Shown: positions 13,552 to 17,360 of the stretch, in pieces
How positions within the stretch are numbered: position 1 is the first letter of the stretch
Layout: the number at the start of each line of letters is the position of its first letter
Assembly: GCA_043733485.1 (NCBI GenBank)
Contig: JAYTGN010000073.1
Location: 1-17,360, forward strand
Origin: Urbifossiella sp043733485
Lineage (GTDB): Bacteria > Planctomycetota > Planctomycetia > Gemmatales > Gemmataceae
Length of the DNA stretch: 17,360 nucleotides
Direction of reading: 5' to 3'
The notes under the pieces: model-generated
The model's database searches: none
The model's input: only the letters and a program-made list of their open reading frames with translations
Told to the model about the DNA's origin: nothing
Made by a program: the position numbers and the translations under genes

Positions 13552-13798
13552 GCCTGCCTCGCTGCAACTCTTCCTCGTGCAACTGACCGAGATACTCGTC
13601 GTGGCGGGTACCGAGATCGTCGACACCCGATGCCCACGAACCGGCTAAGGAACGCAGTTCGTCGTTTGGCCCAGGCATAGGTTGAGCCCGATTCACGAAG
13701 TCGGCAGCGAGAGCTTCGGGAGTCGTGCCTTGCTCGTCCGCGCGTTTCTTCAGTCGCGCCAGAACGGCCTCGGTCAAGGAAATTGTTAAGGTCGCCAT
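13544..13798 (-). CDS. Ribbon-helix-helix antitoxin partner of the PIN toxin
   Basis: An 84-residue protein. The N-terminal half (MATLTISLTEAVLARLKKRA, then DEQGTTPEALAADFVNRA) fits a ribbon-helix-helix DNA-binding fold. The C-terminal RHDEYLGQLHEEEL is of the kind that wraps its cognate PIN toxin. As first gene of the pair it probably represses its own promoter and neutralises the toxin. It overlaps the toxin gene by 8 bases and is divergent from the Ser/Thr kinase gene 112 bases away. No convincing promoter was seen in that gap. Confidence 0.85.
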   Translation of the reverse strand: MATLTISLTEAVLARLKKRADEQGTTPEALAADFVNRAQPMPGPNDELRSLAGSWASGVDDLGTRHDEYLGQLHEEELQRGRHG

Positions 13799-13910
13799 GT
13801 TGGTCTGCCCCTTACACGAAGTCTATCATTTGCGACTCAGGACTGCTACGGAAGAAAGCTTAAATGCGTTGCTCCTTGCCTTCAAACGCCATCGTGTTAC
13901 CATTGGAGCC

Positions 13911-16900
13911 ATGCCCGATTTCCCGCCCACTTCGGTTCGTACTCCGACCGACCCCGATGAACCCGACCGCACCGGCCGGCACGAAGGCACGATTACGCCC
14001 GCGCTGTTCTCCTCGGCAGACGCCGTCGAGGCCGGCACCATCATTGCCGGCAAGTACAAGCTCCTCGAATCGATCGGCGAAGGCGGCATGGGTGCCGTCT
14101 GGATGGCTCAGCAAATCGAACCCGTCAAGCGGCTCGTCGCCATCAAGCTCATCAAGGCCGGGATGGATTCGAAGTCCGTAATCGCGCGGTTCGAAGCGGA
14201 ACGACAAGCGCTCTCGATGATGGACCACCCGAACATCGCCCGCGTGTTCGACGTCGGTGCCACGAGTACCGGCCGTCCTTTCCTGGTCATGGAACTGGTG
14301 AAGGGCACGCCGATCACCGAGTTCTGCGACCGGCGCAAAATGACGCCGCGCGAGCGCCTCGAACTCTTCGTTCCCGTGTGCCAGGCGATCCAGCACGCCC
14401 ACCAGAAGGGCATCATCCACCGCGACATCAAGCCCTCGAACGTCCTCGTCGCGGTTCACGACGACAAGCCGGTGCCGAAGGTGATCGACTTCGGCGTGGC
14501 CAAGGCGACCGGTACGCCGCTCACCGAGAAGACGCTGCACACCGGCTTCGAACAAGTCGTCGGCACTCCGGCCTACATGAGCCCCGAGCAAGCCACCTTC
14601 AACCAAATGGACATCGACACGCGCTCGGACGTGTACTCGCTCGGCGTGCTGCTGTACGAATTACTCACGGGCTCGACGCCGATCGAACGCGAACGGTTTA
14701 AGAAGGTGGCGCTCTTGGAGGTGCTGCGAGTCGTGCGGGAGGAGGAGCCGCCGCGGCCGAGTACGCGGCTGAGCGCGACCAGTACCCTGCCGAGCATCGC
14801 CGCGAACCGGCACACCGAGCCGGCCACCCTGAGCAAGCTGATGAAGGGCGAACTCGACTGGGTGGTGATGAAGGCGCTGGAGAAAGACCGCACCCGACGC
14901 TACGAGACGGCCAATGGCTTCGCCGCGGATGTTCTCCGCTACCTCTGCGGCGAGTCGGTGCAGGCCGTCCCTCCGAGCGCGGGCTACCGGCTCCGGAAGT
15001 TTTTCCGCCGGAACAAGGCACCGGTCGCGGTCGGGGCGGCGCTCGCCGCACTCTTACTGTTGGGGACGGTGAGTACCTCGATCGGCATGGCCTGGGCGTT
15101 GCGGGCGGAAGAGAAAGCGGCCGCGGCGGCGGCGGACGAGGCCCGGCAGCGAACGGACGCGGAGGGGCAACGCGACCGCGCGCGAACGGCCGAGGCGGAT
15201 GCCACGGTTTCCCGCAATGCGGCGATCGCGGCCGGTGCCGTGGCCGACGCGGCGCGCGAGCGCGAATTCCTCCAGCGCTACGCCGGCGACATGCTGCTTG
15301 CCAGCCGCGCCGTGATCGAAGGCCCGCTCGCCCGCGCCGTCGAGTTACTGGACGTCTGGCTCCCCGAACACCACGGCGGCAAAGACAACCGGGGCCGCGA
15401 ATGGCACCTCCTCCGCCGCCTGTGCGACACGTCGGAACGGACCATGCTCGGGCACGTCGGCCCCCTGCGCGCTTTGGCGTGGTCGGCGGATGGCAAGCGG
15501 CTCGCCTCGGGCGGCGCGGACCGCGTCATCCGCGTCTGGGAGGCGGCGACCGGCCGGTGCGTCCACACCCTCGTCGGACATTCCGCCGGCGTCTTCGACG
15601 TGGCCTTCAGCCCCGATGGCGCGTGGCTCGCCTCCGCCTCCGCGGACAGCACGGTTCGCCTGTGGGAACTCGATTCCGGTCAGGAGCGGCACATCCTGCG
15701 CGGGCACATCCTCTCCGTCTATGCGGTCGCGTTCCATCCCGACGGGAAGCGGCTCGCTTCCGCGGGAGGCGACTCCGCGATCAAGCTCTGGGACGCCGCC
15801 GCCGGCACCGAGTTGTTCACTCTGCAAGGGCATGAAGCCGCCGTCGGCCGGTTGCAATTCGATGCGACGGGAAGCAAGCTCGCTTCCAGTGGGATCGGTC
15901 GCGGGACGCTGATTTGGAACCTCGCCACGCGGAAGGTCGTCGAGCGACTCCGGCCGACGGGCGACATCGCGTTGACCGCCGATTTTGACACGGGTGTATT
16001 CGCCGCACCAGGGGGAGAGATCGGCATCCTCGACGTGAAGGCGAGCGACATCAGCCGGGGCAACCCCGGCGTCAACGGTATTCATGCCCTCGACGTGAGT
16101 GCCACGGCGCGGCTCGTCGCGATCGCGGGGGCCGACGACACCATCCGCGTCGTCGACCGAGAAACGGATTCGACTCTTGTAACCCACCGCGGACACATCG
16201 GACCGGCCCGGCGCGTCGTCTTGCGGTCGGACGCCCGCAAGCTGGCGAGCGCCGGCGACGACGGCACGATCCGCATCTGGAACGTGCCCGACCCGAACGA
16301 GCCGGTGCCCTATTCGCGCCACCACGAGCACAACGTCACGGCCGCTTCGTTTTCCCCCGATGGATCATTGCTGGCGTCCGGCGACTACCTGGGGAGCATC
16401 GCCGTGTGGAACGCGCAGACGGGACGGCGCGACGTGATCCTCGGGTCGCACTACCTGCGGCGCAAGTCGCAGCCCGTTCCGCTGGAGATCGGCACGGGCA
16501 AGCCACTGGACAAAGGCAAGACCCCTCTGAAGTCGTCCACCTCCTTCACGGCCGGCGCGACCAGCCGGAATCCCATCGTCGAATGCTTCACGACGCGCGG
16601 GCACTCCGGCGAAATCCGCGGAGTTGCCTTCACACCGGACAAGAAGACCGTGGTGTCCATCGGCGCGAAGGATCTGATCGTCTGGGACCTCAAGAGCGGA
16701 AAGCCGCTGAGGGAAATCGAGCACCCGAGCCTCGTGTCGTCCTTGGCCGTGAGTCCGGACGGCACGCTCGCCGCCACCGGCTGCTGGGACGACATCGTCC
16801 GCGTCTTCCGCCTCCCCTCCGGCGAACTCGTGAAGGAACTCGAGGGTCACGGCGACGACGTCATGTGCGTGGCGTTTAGTCCCTCCGGCAAGGAGTTGGC

Positions 16901-17360
16901 AACGGGCGGCCGGGACCACACGGCGATCGTCTGGGATGTCGCGACCGGCCGGATCAAGCACCGCCTCAACCGCCATGGCAACACGGTCTCCGCCGTGCAT
17001 TACACCCCAGACGGGACCCGCCTCGTGACCGGCGGGATGGACAAGGCCATCCACGTCTGGAACTCGGAATCGGGGAAGTACGAATCGACCCTCCACGGCC
17101 ACACCGATGGGATCACGAGCCTGGCCTTCTCGGCCGACGGGAAGTGGCTGGTCAGCGCGTCCGACGGAGCCGAGGACACGACCGCGAAGATCTGGCTCTG
17201 GTATCCGGGGCAGCAGCAGTTCCGTCACGGGGCACTGATCGAGACTGCCGGCAGCAAAGGTCCAACGGCACTCGCCGTTCACCCCGTGACCGGCGATCTT
17301 CTCATCGGACGGAACCAGTTGAGAACCCTCGAGACTTCAAACGCGATCGTGGTGCCGCCG
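13911..17360 (+). CDS. Membrane Ser/Thr protein kinase with C-terminal WD40 propellers (3' end beyond window)
   Basis: At least 1150 residues, open to the window edge. A PknB-type kinase domain (about 47-330) shows GEGGMGAVW, Lys79 (AIKLIK), HRDIKPSN with Asp172, DFGVAK and GTPAYMSPEQ. All are intact, so it should be active. One membrane helix lies at about 371-395 (VAVGAALAALLLLGTVS). An Ala/Glu/Arg-rich, probably coiled segment (about 397-450) and the family linker (RAVELLDVWLP, REWHLLRRLC) follow. Then come at least 13 WD40 blades (about 512-1104), for example GHSAGVFDVAFSPDG ending VRLWEL. A Lys/Ser/Thr-rich insert of about 50 residues (845-894) separates blades 8 and 9. This planctomycete-type receptor likely phosphorylates cytosolic targets while the propellers bind a ligand on the other side of the membrane (inference). 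ATG 13911 is the first in-frame start giving the full kinase domain. Confidence 0.93.
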   Translation, partial: MPDFPPTSVRTPTDPDEPDRTGRHEGTITPALFSSADAVEAGTIIAGKYKLLESIGEGGMGAVWMAQQIEPVKRLVAIKLIKAGMDSKSVIARFEAERQALSMMDHPNIARVFDVGATSTGRPFLVMELVKGTPITEFCDRRKMTPRERLELFVPVCQAIQHAHQKGIIHRDIKPSNVLVAVHDDKPVPKVIDFGVAKATGTPLTEKTLHTGFEQVVGTPAYMSPEQATFNQMDIDTRSDVYSLGVLLYELLTGSTPIERERFKKVALLEVLRVVREEEPPRPSTRLSATSTLPSIAANRHTEPATLSKLMKGELDWVVMKALEKDRTRRYETANGFAADVLRYLCGESVQAVPPSAGYRLRKFFRRNKAPVAVGAALAALLLLGTVSTSIGMAWALRAEEKAAAAAADEARQRTDAEGQRDRARTAEADATVSRNAAIAAGAVADAAREREFLQRYAGDMLLASRAVIEGPLARAVELLDVWLPEHHGGKDNRGREWHLLRRLCDTSERTMLGHVGPLRALAWSADGKRLASGGADRVIRVWEAATGRCVHTLVGHSAGVFDVAFSPDGAWLASASADSTVRLWELDSGQERHILRGHILSVYAVAFHPDGKRLASAGGDSAIKLWDAAAGTELFTLQGHEAAVGRLQFDATGSKLASSGIGRGTLIWNLATRKVVERLRPTGDIALTADFDTGVFAAPGGEIGILDVKASDISRGNPGVNGIHALDVSATARLVAIAGADDTIRVVDRETDSTLVTHRGHIGPARRVVLRSDARKLASAGDDGTIRIWNVPDPNEPVPYSRHHEHNVTAASFSPDGSLLASGDYLGSIAVWNAQTGRRDVILGSHYLRRKSQPVPLEIGTGKPLDKGKTPLKSSTSFTAGATSRNPIVECFTTRGHSGEIRGVAFTPDKKTVVSIGAKDLIVWDLKSGKPLREIEHPSLVSSLAVSPDGTLAATGCWDDIVRVFRLPSGELVKELEGHGDDVMCVAFSPSGKELATGGRDHTAIVWDVATGRIKHRLNRHGNTVSAVHYTPDGTRLVTGGMDKAIHVWNSESGKYESTLHGHTDGITSLAFSADGKWLVSASDGAEDTTAKIWLWYPGQQQFRHGALIETAGSKGPTALAVHPVTGDLLIGRNQLRTLETSNAIVVPP

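Overview
The window is GC-rich chromosomal DNA of a planctomycete, most likely a member of the Gemmataceae. The basis is inference from content: a membrane Ser/Thr kinase fused to a long WD40 array, a PEP-CTERM-like secreted protein, DUF4058 and Uma2 proteins, a twin-arginine TIM-barrel sugar isomerase, a secreted leucine-rich-repeat protein, and GC-rich hairpin repeats between genes. There are no rRNA or tRNA genes, no transposase and no CRISPR array.

Layout. Bases 1-236 hold an array of hairpin-forming repeats, three copies in one orientation followed by three inverted copies. A cytosolic three-PAS hybrid histidine kinase (365-2701, +) follows and converges on a LysR regulator (2714-3619, -). 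Divergent from LysR are a secreted leucine-rich-repeat protein (3717-4469, +) and a DUF4058 protein (4525-5280, +). The next genes on the minus strand, in transcription order, are a secreted S46 dipeptidyl-peptidase (8941-6824), a Uma2 protein (6752-6174) and a Tat-type sugar isomerase/epimerase (6148-5252). A secreted PEP-CTERM-like protein (9864-9103, -) comes next, then a small secreted protein of unknown function (10121-10684, +). That gene converges, across an inverted-repeat element (10709-10821), on a lipoprotein gene (11317-10844, -).

From 13798 down to 11446 there is a compact minus-strand run: RHH antitoxin, PIN toxin, shikimate kinase and type IV prepilin peptidase. The antitoxin and toxin overlap by 8 bp and the last two genes overlap by 64 bp. 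Divergent from it is a Ser/Thr kinase-WD40 receptor (13911 to beyond the window end, +).

The genes are mostly housekeeping, signalling and cell-envelope functions and do not form one obvious pathway. The most unusual single item is the PEP-CTERM-like protein. Its mature form has one cysteine, in an FCID context, and a later FQLAMW motif. This resembles the Cys/Gln pair of internal-thioester adhesion domains. The inverted hairpin array at the left edge and the inverted-repeat element at 10709-10821 are the clearest non-coding structures.
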